DNA from: DASPKW01 sp038244055
GTDB lineage: Bacteria > Planctomycetota > Phycisphaerae > Tepidisphaerales > Tepidisphaeraceae
Length of the DNA stretch: 30,410 bases
Reading direction: 5' to 3'
NCBI GenBank assembly: GCA_038244055.1
Contig: JBBRTW010000022.1
Span: 1 to 30,410 of the forward strand
Shown here: positions 13,522 through 26,610 of the stretch, piece by piece
How the letters are laid out: every line of letters begins with the position of its first letter
Numbering within the stretch: position 1 is the stretch's first letter
The notes under the pieces: model-generated
The model's database searches: none
Told to the model about the DNA's origin: nothing
Seen by the model: only the letters and a program-made list of their open reading frames with translations
Program-made: the position numbers and the translations under genes

Positions 13522-15264
13522 TCACACATTCGGATTCCGCGGGAACTTCACATACGGCAGCCGAATCCCATCGAGGCCCTGGCTCAGACTTTGGCGCATG
13601 TAGGTAATGCGCTTCCTCGGAAGCTCGTAGTTGCGCTCCAGGAAATCCACGCGCGTCTGGAGGAAGCGGATGGACTCGCCTTCGGTGAGGCGGTCATCGT
13701 GGATGGCGGCGGAGGGCTGGAAGCGCTTGTCGCCGGCGTAGGCGATGATGTCATCCTGATCGACGCCATCGCCGCTGACGCCGATCGCGCCGATGAGCCG
13801 GCCATTTCGATACAGGGGAATTCCGCCGGGAAAGATCGTCAGGCCGTTTTTCAGCGGATTGGGCAGCCCGCCCGCTGGCGTGGTCGCGGCGAAGTTGTTG
13901 GGCGCGAGGCTGAAGTCATCCTGCAGGCGAAAGAGCGGGCCGGGCGCGGCGTTGCTGATGCCGGGGGGGAGGAAGGGCTGGGCGATGAACCCGATGGCGC
14001 GGGTCGAGAAGGCGTGGGAGGAATCGCTGAAAAACGCGGCCGTCCGCGCCTTCTGCACCGCGACATCGAAACTGAAATTCGTGCCATCGTTCATGCGAAA
14101 GACGCCGAGAATATCGCCGGTGGCATCGACCACCGCGATATGCACGCGGGCGGCGCTTCCCAGCGGGAGGCGGATGCCGCCGCGGGTGTGGATGGCCTGG
14201 CGGACCGCATCGGCGATGATCCCTTCGACATCGGCGGCCGTCAGCCGGTACGGATCGGCGAGCCCTTTGTGGCGGGTATCGTTGCTGTCAAGTAAACCGA
14301 AATCGGCGGCGGCCGGGTTCGGATTCTTGAACTGCCCGGCGACACCGGCAATCGTCGCGGCCGGGTAGATGGAAGGCGGGGAATCGATGGGGAGTGTGCT
14401 GAGTGTTCCGACGCCGGTGGAGAGCAAGCGCGGGAGCGATTGGATGCGCCCGCCGGTGGCCGGCTTGCTGGCGGTGAAGGGAAGGCTCAGGCCGTTGACA
14501 AAAATGCGCGGCGCGCGGATCGCGGCCGGGGCCATGTAGCCCGTCGCGCCAGCCAGGGCGATCTGCTCATCGAGATCGCTCTCCTCAGCGCCTTTGAAGT
14601 ATTGGTCCTTCGGATTGTCGCGCTTGAGCTCGGGAATCTTGGCGCTGAAGCGCAGGAAATCCTGCCGGAAGGCGATATCCCGGCCATCGCCCGCCACGCC
14701 GATCCCGCCAACCGGCACGCCATTCTTATAGAGCGGTATGCCGCCCGGATCGCCGCTGATATTCAGCGGCAGCGCTCCGGCCGGCATCTCCTTCTGCACC
14801 GATTGCAGCACATCGGTGAAAGCGAGCGAGGAAAACTGCACTCCATACAGCGGCCCGCCCGCCGTATTCGGCACCGGGTGGGGGAAATGATCCTGCACGA
14901 TGAACCGCGCCGTGCGGGTGGTGAAGGCCTCGCCCGTGCTGGAGAAGGCGGCGGCCGTGCGGGCGCGGGCGGTGGCCTTGCCGAGAAGAAAATCAAAATT
15001 GGCATCCGACAGGCCATGCATCCGAAACGCACCGACGACCAGGCCCTCGCGATCGGTGATGACGATGGTCTGCGTTTTGGCGGCCTGACTCGCGGCCTGC
15101 GCGAGGATCAAATCGACATCGCCGGCCGTCAGGTGCTCGGAATCGGCATTATCGGGCGAAGCGAGGGAATGGGCTGCGCCGGCGCTGAGGAGACAGCGCG
15201 ATTCGAGGGGTTCGAGTCTTTCGAGTCGCTCAATCTTCAAATAATTGACTTTTGCGCGGGGCAT
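13522..15264 (-). CDS. LEPR-XLL secreted protein with two GlcG/HbpS heme-binding-type domains
   Basis: A 580-residue protein. The N-terminus (LERLEPLESRCLLSAGA, 14-30) is a planctomycete LEPR-XLL-type export/anchoring motif. Two GlcG/HbpS-like domains follow. The first is at ~45-255 (LTAGDVDLILAQA, then ITDREGLVVGAFRMHG, KATARARTAAAFSS and GIPLYKNGVPVGGIGVAGDG). The second is at ~341-525 (LTAADVEGIIADA, then VVDATGDILGVFRMND, KARTAAFFSD and GIPLYRNGRLIGAIGVSGDG). Family members bind heme or small redox ligands; single-domain forms are usually about 140 residues, so this is a tandem duplication with long inserts. A basic tail (540-580) has no known domain. The ATG at 15264 places the motif near the N-terminus; a TTG start at 15297 would add 11 residues. 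It is divergent from the barrel-decaheme operon, so a heme-related partnership is possible but unproven. Confidence 0.88.
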   Translation of the reverse strand: MPRAKVNYLKIERLERLEPLESRCLLSAGAAHSLASPDNADSEHLTAGDVDLILAQAASQAAKTQTIVITDREGLVVGAFRMHGLSDANFDFLLGKATARARTAAAFSSTGEAFTTRTARFIVQDHFPHPVPNTAGGPLYGVQFSSLAFTDVLQSVQKEMPAGALPLNISGDPGGIPLYKNGVPVGGIGVAGDGRDIAFRQDFLRFSAKIPELKRDNPKDQYFKGAEESDLDEQIALAGATGYMAPAAIRAPRIFVNGLSLPFTASKPATGGRIQSLPRLLSTGVGTLSTLPIDSPPSIYPAATIAGVAGQFKNPNPAAADFGLLDSNDTRHKGLADPYRLTAADVEGIIADAVRQAIHTRGGIRLPLGSAARVHIAVVDATGDILGVFRMNDGTNFSFDVAVQKARTAAFFSDSSHAFSTRAIGFIAQPFLPPGISNAAPGPLFRLQDDFSLAPNNFAATTPAGGLPNPLKNGLTIFPGGIPLYRNGRLIGAIGVSGDGVDQDDIIAYAGDKRFQPSAAIHDDRLTEGESIRFLQTRVDFLERNYELPRKRITYMRQSLSQGLDGIRLPYVKFPRNPNV

Positions 15265-15376
15265 CTTTATCGTCCGAAGCGGACTCTTGCACTTCAATGG
15301 CGTTGCGTAGCCTTATACCATCGGATGCCAATTAATTGCACCACGAAGACGATTTAACGACAGTGGAGGCGATGCG

Positions 15377-17218
15377 ATGAAACGGGCGTGCTTCATCGGG
15401 GCGATTGTGGCGGGGGCCATGTTTTGTTGCGCGTTGAACGAGGCGCGCGGCGCGGAGCCGGGCAGTACGGCCGGGGCCGCCGCCGGTGCGACATCAGGGG
15501 CGGCTGCGGGGGCGACCGCGGGCGCGGCGAAAGAGACTCCGTCTCCCACCAATTCATCGCCCACGCCGCCTCCAAAGAGCGATGCAGCGCCTTTGCAGCC
15601 GACCGGTTTCACCGGAGCATCGAGCGGTGGCCGCCGCGCCCCGGGGATGGATGATTTCCTGCCCGTCCCCGATCGCTGGCGCATTGGTGTGCCGCCGGGC
15701 TACATCCGCAACATGGAGCGCGGCAGTTTCCTCGATCCCTATCATCAGAACATTCTCAAGGGAGACTATCCGATCTTCGGGCAGGATATCTTCCTCAATT
15801 TCAGCGCCATCAGCGATACCGTCTTCGAGGCCCGCAAGCTGCCGGTGCCCAGCGGCGTCAGCACCTTCAAGCCCGATCGCCTGGATTTCTTCGGCGCGGG
15901 GGAGCAATCGTTCATCACCCAGAACCTGATTCTCTCCTTCGAGCTTTTCGAAGGCGATACCGCCTTCAAGCCGCGCGACTGGGAAATTCGCCTGACACCG
16001 GTCATCAACTTCAACTACCTCTTCACCCACGAAACTGGGCTGGTCAACCCCGATGTCACCAACGGGCGCGATCGCTTCGATTCCTGGGTGGGATTCCAGG
16101 AGGCGTTTGTCGAGAAGCATTTGGGCGATCTTTCGACCAAGTACGATTTCTGGGCCGTGCGCCTGGGCATCCAGGGATTCAACAGCGATTTCCGCGGCTT
16201 CATGTTCGCGGATAATCAGCCCGGCGTCCGCCTCTTCGGCACGGCCGACAACAACCGCCTCCAGTGGAATCTCGCCTATTTCTACACGCTCGATAAAGAC
16301 ACCAACAGCGGCCTGAATTCCTACTCCACCCGCAACCAGCATGTCGCCATCGCCAACCTCTACCGCCAGGATTTTCTTTTCCCCGGCTACACGGCGCAGC
16401 TCAGTTTCCATGCCAATATCGACAATGGCGTCGGCCAGGGAACCGAGCTCGATGACAACGGCATTATCGTCCGGCCAGCACCGATCGGCGTTGTCCAGGA
16501 GAAAGACGTCCGCGCCTATTACATCGGCTGGGCCGGCGATGGGCACATCGGGCGGGTGAATATATCGCATCAGTTTTATCAGGCCTGGGGCGAAGAATCG
16601 TTCAACAACATCGCCGGCCGCCAGACCCACATCAATGCCCAGTTCGCGGCGCTCGAGCTTTCCTACGATCAGGACTGGCTCCGCTACCGCGCCAGCATCG
16701 CCTACGCCTCGGGCGACCATGATCCGTTCGACTCCAAGGCCGGCGGATTCGACTCGATCTTCGACAACCCCAACTTCGCGGGCGGCGGCACCAGCCTCTT
16801 CACCCGCCAGGCGATCCGCCTGACCGGCTCGGGAGTCAATCTCGTCAATCGCCAGAGTTTTCTGCCCGACCTGCGCACCAGCAAGGACCAGGGCCAGGCT
16901 AATTTCGTCAACCCCGGCCTGCTCCTCTACAACCTGGGCATCGACGCGGAACTGACGCCGAAACTGCGCGTGACCACGAATGTGAGCTATCTCCAGTTCG
17001 CCGATACCAGCGTCATTAAAGAAGTCCTGCACGATGACAAGATCGGCCGGGATATCGGCATCGATTGCAGCATCGGAATTCAGTACCGCCCCTGGCTGAG
17101 CAACAACGTCATCCTGAATGCCGGCGCGGCGGCGCTGGTGCCGGCCAGGGGATTTAAGGACATCTATTCTTCGGACACGCTCTATTCGGTGTTCATGGGG
17201 ATTACGCTGGCGTATTGA
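15377..17218 (+). CDS. Outer-membrane beta-barrel protein next to decaheme cytochrome
   Basis: A 613-residue protein. The signal peptide (MKRACFIGAIVAGAMFCCALNEARGA, cut about residue 26) is followed by an Ala/Gly/Thr low-complexity linker (28-70). A long beta-rich region with alternating aromatic residues, frequent Asn/Asp turns and a final ...VFMGITLAY follows; the terminal Tyr is typical of proteins folded by the BAM machinery. I recognise no specific porin family. The next gene, a large decaheme cytochrome, starts only 32 nt downstream. By analogy with the MtrB-MtrA-MtrC type, this barrel may host the cytochrome as an electron conduit; that is inference. The ribosome site GGAGG about 8 nt before ATG 15377 is the best in the window. 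The divergent gene on the other strand is the GlcG/HbpS protein, separated by 112 nt that must hold both promoters. Confidence 0.85.
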   Translation: MKRACFIGAIVAGAMFCCALNEARGAEPGSTAGAAAGATSGAAAGATAGAAKETPSPTNSSPTPPPKSDAAPLQPTGFTGASSGGRRAPGMDDFLPVPDRWRIGVPPGYIRNMERGSFLDPYHQNILKGDYPIFGQDIFLNFSAISDTVFEARKLPVPSGVSTFKPDRLDFFGAGEQSFITQNLILSFELFEGDTAFKPRDWEIRLTPVINFNYLFTHETGLVNPDVTNGRDRFDSWVGFQEAFVEKHLGDLSTKYDFWAVRLGIQGFNSDFRGFMFADNQPGVRLFGTADNNRLQWNLAYFYTLDKDTNSGLNSYSTRNQHVAIANLYRQDFLFPGYTAQLSFHANIDNGVGQGTELDDNGIIVRPAPIGVVQEKDVRAYYIGWAGDGHIGRVNISHQFYQAWGEESFNNIAGRQTHINAQFAALELSYDQDWLRYRASIAYASGDHDPFDSKAGGFDSIFDNPNFAGGGTSLFTRQAIRLTGSGVNLVNRQSFLPDLRTSKDQGQANFVNPGLLLYNLGIDAELTPKLRVTTNVSYLQFADTSVIKEVLHDDKIGRDIGIDCSIGIQYRPWLSNNVILNAGAAALVPARGFKDIYSSDTLYSVFMGITLAY

Positions 17219-17250
17219 AGACGGAGTCACATGGATGATGGAGTGGCGCA

Positions 17251-21459
<4,209 letters not shown>

Positions 21460-21462
21460 AAC

Positions 21463-21514
21463 CACGAAAAACACGAAGGGCACGAAGACGAAGAGAGGGT
21501 AGAGGGTAGAGGGT
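21463..21514. repeat. CACGAAG 9-mer repeats and AGAGGGT heptads
   Basis: Directly after the decaheme stop (21459), words of the type CACGAAAAA, CACGAAGGG, CACGAAGAC (9-nt period) run to about 21492. Three perfect AGAGGGT heptads follow at 21494-21514. Both types are common in planctomycete and verrucomicrobial intergenic DNA as far as I know. Confidence 0.75.
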
Positions 21515-21551
21515 GGGAATTCGAGAAGGGCCATTATCGAGCGGGTGGCGT

Positions 21552-21676
21552 TGGGTGGCATGGGTAACGGTACTCCGTTACCCGTGTGGTGATGGGCAGA
21601 TGGATGCAGCATGAAAACTGGAGCCCATCTGCCTGGCTCCACCGGTAAAGCCTTCAAGCCTTACCCATGCCACCCA
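21552..21676. repeat. 125-bp element with perfect 16-bp terminal inverted repeats
   Basis: TGGGTGGCATGGGTAA (21552-21567) and TTACCCATGCCACCCA (21661-21676) are perfect inverted ends. Inside are two further hairpins: GGGTAACGG/CCGTTACCC (21562-21583) and GCAGATGG with CCATCTGC (about 21596-21632). It has no coding capacity, so it resembles a MITE-type element. It sits between convergent stops (21459 and 21679), where it could act as a terminator. Confidence 0.85.
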
Positions 21677-21678
21677 GC

Positions 21679-22311
21679 TCAGTTCTTCACGATGACCGCA
21701 ACGTTCTTGGCCTTGAGCGCGGCTTCGAGTTGGTCTTTGGCGGTTTTTTCCGGATCGATCAGCGCCGTGACCTTCCCCTCCTTGAAACTCGCCGTCGCCT
21801 GCGCCACTCCATCGACCTTGGCCACGATTTCATACGCCGCCAGCGAGCAGGCCTTGCAATCCAGCCCCGCCACCGCGATTTCCACGCGCGTCAATTTATC
21901 CGGCGGAGTCTCGATTCGCTGGGCGATCCCAAACGTATTCCTGCACGCCCCGCCCAGCACCTGATTGAACCGCTCGACGATCTTGTCCGCCTTCGTCCCC
22001 GGAAACGCCTTGGTCGGATCGTACGAAAACACGCCCTCGCCACGCTCGAAGTCCACGCTGACGAGCTGAATCTCCGGCAACTGCTTGAGCACCTCGCGCA
22101 GATCCCCCTCCCGATCCCGCGAAAACAGCCCCGTGATCCGATGCGTCACCTGCCGAGTCCCGAAGAGCAGAATCGCCTCCGGTGTCCGCGGCGAGGGCGG
22201 AGTGCGCGCAGGCGGCGTCTTGCCAGCCGGCGCAGCCGCGATGAGAAAGGCCGCGAGTGTGGCAATGGCGGCAAGATGGATGGCGCGGGGGTGGGCGATT
22301 GATGGTTTCAT
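21679..22311 (-). CDS. Secreted protein with tandem HMA-like metal-binding domains
   Basis: A 210-residue protein. An N-terminal signal (about 1-27; ATLAAFLIAAAPA) and a Pro-rich linker (30-45) are followed by two HMA-like ferredoxin folds. The second (142-207) is classical: VEIAVAGLDCKACSLAAYEIVAKVDGV with C152 and C155 as the metal-binding CxxC pair, similar to MerP and copper chaperone domains. The first (54-118) shows the same beta-alpha-beta-beta-alpha-beta pattern (VTHRITGLFSRDREGDLREVLKQLPEIQLVSVDFERG) but has SRDR where CxxC would be, so it is probably a non-binding copy. A likely role is periplasmic binding of Cu, Hg or another soft metal; which metal cannot be told. The ATG at 22311 is the only start before the signal. 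It follows the DUF1592 gene on the same strand after a repeat-rich 234-nt gap. Confidence 0.85.
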   Translation of the reverse strand: MKPSIAHPRAIHLAAIATLAAFLIAAAPAGKTPPARTPPSPRTPEAILLFGTRQVTHRITGLFSRDREGDLREVLKQLPEIQLVSVDFERGEGVFSYDPTKAFPGTKADKIVERFNQVLGGACRNTFGIAQRIETPPDKLTRVEIAVAGLDCKACSLAAYEIVAKVDGVAQATASFKEGKVTALIDPEKTAKDQLEAALKAKNVAVIVKN

Positions 22312-22360
22312 TAAGTTTACTCGATTTACTCAGAGGTCGGATGCTTCGATGCTCTCGGTT

Positions 22361-22508
22361 CCCTCTCCTGTACTCGGGAGAAGGTTAGGGTGAGGGCCTT
22401 CGGTGAATTGACGAAACGTCCTGTTTATGCCGCAAAAAGACCCTCACCCCCGCCCTCTCCCGGGTACAGGAGAGGGAGTCAATGCTCTCCCGAGTACAGG
22501 AGAGGGAG
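22361..22508. repeat. Cluster of 38-bp palindromic elements, copies C-E
   Basis: Three copies lie in one intergenic gap. A diverged copy in reverse orientation is at 22361-22396. A near-perfect forward copy is at 22441-22478 (one base differs in the loop from 8271-8308). A truncated forward copy, carrying only the hairpin part, is at 22485-22508. The gap 22312-22545 separates the HMA gene from the DUF1592 gene and has no other content I can name. Confidence 0.9.
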
Positions 22509-22545
22509 ACAGTGTTCCGACTTTTCAGCCGTCGCGGTTGCATCA

Positions 22546-25200
22546 TCACCTCGTCTGAAACAGCGCACTCTCCGTCAACTCATGAATCAACGTCCGAATC
22601 CCTCCGCCCTTCGCCTGCGTCCGATCCACGATCGCCCCGATCGCCTGCCGATCCGCGAATGCGATATCCCGGCCGGTTGAATAAATCGCCAGTTGCTGCG
22701 CCAGGTTCTTCAGCAGCGGCCTGGGATCGGCCGCCAGGAGATTCTCCAGCTCAGCCACTCCCGAAAACGCCCGCCCATCCGCCAGCGCCCCCGATGCATC
22801 CACCGCCGGGCCGAGCTTGAAGCTGATCCCGATGAACTTGTCGATCGACCCGCGCGGGGCCGCATCGCCCTCGCCGATCGAGCGATAGCGCGTGCGGAAT
22901 CCGCCGATCACATCGAACGATTCCAGCGCGAAGCCGGGCGGATCGATCTTCGCATGACACGCCGCGCAGGTCGGGCTCGCGCGATGGTTGGCGAGCTGCT
23001 CCCGGATCGTCGTCGCCCCGCGCACATCCGGCTCGACGGCCGGGATATTCGGCGGCGGCGGCTCCGGCGGCCTGCCCAATAACCGCCCCATCACGAACGC
23101 CCCGCGCGGCACCGGCGATGTCGTCGTCCCGTTCGCCGTCACCTTCAAAATCGCCGCCTGCGTCAGAAAACCCCCGCGCGGGCAATCCGGCGGCAGCGCC
23201 ACCCGGCGAATCTTCGGCCCGCTCACCCCCGAAATCCCGTAGTGCGCCGCCAGCTTCTCATTGAGCATCGCGAAATCCGATTTCACCAGGTGCGCCGCAT
23301 CCAGATCCTTGTCGATCAGCTCGCGAAAATAAGCCCGCGTCTCGGCCACCATCGAATCCTGCAAATAAGGGCTGAACTCCGGGTACAGCTTCTTATCCGG
23401 ATCGTTGGCCGCGATCTGCCGCAACTTGAGCCACTGCCCCACAAAATCATTGATGAACCGCTCCGACTTCGCATCCCCCAGCATCCGCTCCACTTCCGCA
23501 TGCAGCAGCGCCGGGTCGCGCAATTTCCCCGAAGCCGCCAGCTCCATCAGCCCCGCATCGGGCTGCGAATTCCACAGGAAATACGACAGCCGGCAAGCCA
23601 GCCCATACCCATCCAGCGCCCCCGCCGGCTCCACATGATAGAGAAAATCCGGCGCGCAGAGCGCCGCCCGATACGCCCAGCGCATCGCCGTCTCAAAGCA
23701 ATCCCCCGCCTTCAACCGCTCCTCCACCCGCGCCACATACAGCTTCCGCACCTGGCCATCCACCGGCCGGCGAAACGCCTTCGGCAGGAACCCCGCCAGG
23801 AGCCGATCCGCATCCGCCGGCGCATTCCCGCTCCGCACCGTCCAGATCCCCGTCACCGCCGGCTCAGGCCGATTCTGCCCGCACCCCATCTCCTGCCTCA
23901 GAATCTTCCGCGCCGGCGGCCGGACGTTCGGCCAATCCGCCTTCTTGAACTCCGCCAGCGGCAATTCGCCGAACAGCAATCGATGCGCCGCCGGCGGCCA
24001 GATTTCATTCAGCGGCCCCTCGATATCCAGCCAGTCGCAGGCGATCGCCGGCCCGGTGAACGCCAGCGCCCGCCCCTTCCGCGAGTAATTCGCCACCGGC
24101 GCCAGCGAGGCCACATTGAACCCGATCGTCTCATTCTTATTCAGCCACGCGATCAGCTCGTGCTCCTGCTCCTTCATCGAAGGCGCATCGAAATACCCCA
24201 GCACATAGCTCGGATGCTGCCCGCCCCGCCCATCCCCCGTAAGCTGCACGCACGACAAACGCGCCGCCTCCGTCCCGCGCGAGGGCAGCACCTTCCCCTT
24301 GTCCCAGGTGAAACTCCAGAGCGACGTCCGCACCCGATACCGCCCCGGATAAATCGCCACGAACGAATTGAAATACGGGCTGAGCGATTCATCCTCGTGC
24401 CGAAACAGCCCCACGCTCGCCCCATTGCGAAATGACCCCATCCGCTCGTGCGCCCCCTGGTCGATATGATTCTGCTCCCCGGCCGGCGGAAAATCCGGGT
24501 CCGGCTGCTTGTTCTTGAGCAACACCCCATCCCCATTCATCAGCACGTGCGCCACAAACCCCTGCGGATTGGCCAGCGATATCCGCATCGTCTTCACCGC
24601 CGGCGGCATCGGCTGCTTCGCGATCGCGATATCCAGCACCTTGTCCGCCGACTCGAAATATTTGGCCAGGTTGACGTGCGAGATATCCAGCGCATCCGAG
24701 TTATTGTCGAACCCATGCGCCGATCCATCGGCCGGGAGCTCCCCCTGCAATGCGATCCCGGGCATGTCGAACAAATCGCGCAGCGTGTTCTCGTACTCCG
24801 CCCGCGTCAACCTCCGCACCGCCGTCCGCCCCTCCTCCGCCCGCCGCGCCTTCTCCGCGGCCGTCAGCGAATCGGCCAGCCATTTCGTCACCGCCGCCAC
24901 ATCCCCCGCCGCTGGCCGAGCCTTCTTCTTCGGCGGCATCTCCCCCGATTCAATCCGATCGTGTACCTTCACCCATCGTGCAAAACCCTCCGCATCGCCG
25001 AAGTTCACCGGCAGCGCCGTCAGATCGAGATCCCCCTTCTTCATCTCCGCATCGTGGCATTCAATGCAGTGCTTCTGAAAAAACCCGCCCATCGCCGCCT
25101 CATCAGCGCGGGCCGAAGCCGCTATGCCCCAGAACATAGCCAGTGCGGCCCACAGTGCCGTTGGCAGGAAAAAACCGTGTTTGCAACGAACATTCTTCAT
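22546..25200 (-). CDS. DUF1587/1595/1592/1588/1585 cytochrome-type secreted protein
   Basis: An 884-residue protein of a family greatly expanded in Planctomycetes. A signal peptide (to about 32) leads to a cytochrome c-like domain with CIECH at 45-49. DUF1587 follows from about 127 (VRRLTRAEYENTLRDLFDMPG), then the DUF1595/DUF1592 helical regions. The DUF1588 part has CAACH at 745-749 followed by KIDPPGFALESFDVIGGFR, and DUF1585 ends the protein. The order and length fit the family. These proteins are exported and redox-related, but their substrate is unknown; carbohydrate oxidation has been suggested for relatives. The ATG at 25200 is chosen because it starts a clean signal peptide and has GGGAGG 10-11 nt upstream. 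The frame open beyond it to 25311 translates a dispersed repeat. It lies 138 nt downstream of the DUF1552 gene on the same strand, its usual partner. Confidence 0.9.
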   Translation of the reverse strand: MKNVRCKHGFFLPTALWAALAMFWGIAASARADEAAMGGFFQKHCIECHDAEMKKGDLDLTALPVNFGDAEGFARWVKVHDRIESGEMPPKKKARPAAGDVAAVTKWLADSLTAAEKARRAEEGRTAVRRLTRAEYENTLRDLFDMPGIALQGELPADGSAHGFDNNSDALDISHVNLAKYFESADKVLDIAIAKQPMPPAVKTMRISLANPQGFVAHVLMNGDGVLLKNKQPDPDFPPAGEQNHIDQGAHERMGSFRNGASVGLFRHEDESLSPYFNSFVAIYPGRYRVRTSLWSFTWDKGKVLPSRGTEAARLSCVQLTGDGRGGQHPSYVLGYFDAPSMKEQEHELIAWLNKNETIGFNVASLAPVANYSRKGRALAFTGPAIACDWLDIEGPLNEIWPPAAHRLLFGELPLAEFKKADWPNVRPPARKILRQEMGCGQNRPEPAVTGIWTVRSGNAPADADRLLAGFLPKAFRRPVDGQVRKLYVARVEERLKAGDCFETAMRWAYRAALCAPDFLYHVEPAGALDGYGLACRLSYFLWNSQPDAGLMELAASGKLRDPALLHAEVERMLGDAKSERFINDFVGQWLKLRQIAANDPDKKLYPEFSPYLQDSMVAETRAYFRELIDKDLDAAHLVKSDFAMLNEKLAAHYGISGVSGPKIRRVALPPDCPRGGFLTQAAILKVTANGTTTSPVPRGAFVMGRLLGRPPEPPPPNIPAVEPDVRGATTIREQLANHRASPTCAACHAKIDPPGFALESFDVIGGFRTRYRSIGEGDAAPRGSIDKFIGISFKLGPAVDASGALADGRAFSGVAELENLLAADPRPLLKNLAQQLAIYSTGRDIAFADRQAIGAIVDRTQAKGGGIRTLIHELTESALFQTR

Positions 25201-25237
25201 CGCGAGAAGGCCTCCCATGCTGCCCAATGCCGTCGTT

Positions 25238-25333
25238 GTAGCATGGGCATCCTGCCCATGTGGAGTGCGTGATGCGAAACGGACAACTTCTTCAACACGA
25301 TCGCCGCTCACACGGGCAGGATGCCTGTGCTAC
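25238..25333. repeat. Two inverted 25-bp palindromic elements, copies 2 and 3
   Basis: Copies at 25238-25262 and 25309-25333 are inverted relative to one another (22 of 25 bases pair) around a 46-nt loop. They lie between the DUF1552 and DUF1592 genes of one likely transcript. The pair could form a large hairpin in the mRNA and affect relative expression. Copy 3 matches 24 of 25 bases with 5770-5794. Confidence 0.85.
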
Positions 25334-25338
25334 ATAAC

Positions 25339-26610
25339 TCACGCCATCTCCAACCCGCGCATCGTCCCCTTCGAAGTCGAGAACGTATCCGCCTCGATCC
25401 CCAGCCTCTGCAGCATCGACACATACAGATTCGCCAGCGGGTAATTATTCTGCGTATCGAACGCCAGATGCTGCCCGTGCTTGAATCCCCCGCCCGCCAG
25501 CATCATCGGCAGGTTGGTGTTCGAGTGCGAGTTCGCGCTCCCCATGCACGTTCCATAGAGCACCATCGTCCGATCCAGCAGCGATTCCCCCTCCTCCTTC
25601 GTCTCCTTCAGCGCCGCCAGGAACCCCGCCAGCGCATCGAACTGCCCCTCCTCCTTCCCCCGCAGTTCCGCGATCACCTCCGGCCGATTCCCATGATGCG
25701 TAATATTATGAATCACCGTCGTATCCACGAACAGCGAAATCAGCCGCGTCGAATCCGTCTCGATCGCCAGCTTCATCACATCGTACATCAGCCGCGAGCG
25801 CGCTGTGATCTCGCGCTGATCGTCCACATCCTCCGGCGCTGTCGCGCTCACCACCGGCTTGGGCTTGTGCTCCCATTCCTCCGAGCTGTGCATCCGCCGC
25901 TCCAGATCGCGCACCGATGTGAAATACTGATCCATCCGATGCCGATCCCCGGCCGACAGCGACCGGTTCAGCCGCTCCGACTGCTCTCCGATGAAATCCA
26001 GCGTGCTCCGCCCCTGCCGCAGCGCCTCGATGCTCGCCGCCACCTCATCGGGCTTGCCCTGCACGAATAATTTCTGGAACAGCTTCTTCGGACTGTGATC
26101 CGCCGGGATCGGCGCACCGCTGCGCGTGTAACTCAGCGTCGATCCCTCATTGCTCATCGCCATCACCAGCGAGGGATAACGCGTCAGATTCCCCACCTGC
26201 TCGGCCGCGAACTGATCCAGCGAAACCCAGTTGCGAAACCCCCCGCGCTCCGGATGCGGCGTGCCCGTCAGAAAACACCGCTCCGCCGCATGCGCCCCCG
26301 TCACCCCCGGATGGCTCACCCCCGAAAAAATCGTCATGTCCCCCCGATACGCCTTCAGCCTCTCCAGATACGGGCTCGCCTCATAATCCCGCCCCGCCTT
26401 CTGCGGAAAAAAGAACTGCGGCAGAATCCCCATGTTCGTCTGAATGCAAACCATCCGCCGAGGCTTGGCGACTCCCGCAGCGCCCGCGGCCGATGTGGTA
26501 TTGCCGCGCGCCAGGCGCATCGCATCGAGCATAGGCAACGAAATCGCCACCCCCGCCCCTCGCAAAAAAGTTCGGCGGCTGAGGTAAACATTTCGAGCGG
26601 GATTGGCCAT
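25339..26610 (-). CDS. DUF1552 secreted protein with Tat signal
   Basis: A 423-residue DUF1552 protein. The N-terminus has a twin-arginine signal, SRRTFLRGAGVAISLPMLDAM (11-31), so it is exported folded and may carry a cofactor. Family features are visible throughout: MVCIQTNMGILPQFFFPQKAG, FSGVSHPGVTGAHAAERCFLTG (about 98-119), DQYFTSVRDLERRM and the C-terminal GTCMGSANSHSNTNLPMMLAGGG. The fold is distantly related to alkaline phosphatase/sulfatase-like DUF1501 proteins, as I recall. Its biochemical function is unknown; in Planctomycetes it is normally encoded beside a DUF1592/DUF1588 cytochrome protein, as here. The ATG at 26610 is preceded by GAGGA about 9 nt upstream; an ATG at 26634 would add eight residues before the Tat signal and is less likely. 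It is the first gene of the pair on the minus strand. Confidence 0.9.
   Translation of the reverse strand: MANPARNVYLSRRTFLRGAGVAISLPMLDAMRLARGNTTSAAGAAGVAKPRRMVCIQTNMGILPQFFFPQKAGRDYEASPYLERLKAYRGDMTIFSGVSHPGVTGAHAAERCFLTGTPHPERGGFRNWVSLDQFAAEQVGNLTRYPSLVMAMSNEGSTLSYTRSGAPIPADHSPKKLFQKLFVQGKPDEVAASIEALRQGRSTLDFIGEQSERLNRSLSAGDRHRMDQYFTSVRDLERRMHSSEEWEHKPKPVVSATAPEDVDDQREITARSRLMYDVMKLAIETDSTRLISLFVDTTVIHNITHHGNRPEVIAELRGKEEGQFDALAGFLAALKETKEEGESLLDRTMVLYGTCMGSANSHSNTNLPMMLAGGGFKHGQHLAFDTQNNYPLANLYVSMLQRLGIEADTFSTSKGTMRGLEMA

Noticed and set aside
15265..15376. Promoter pair for the divergent GlcG/HbpS and barrel genes
   Set aside because: TTCAAT-17-TACCAT can be placed but matches poorly, so I did not annotate it.
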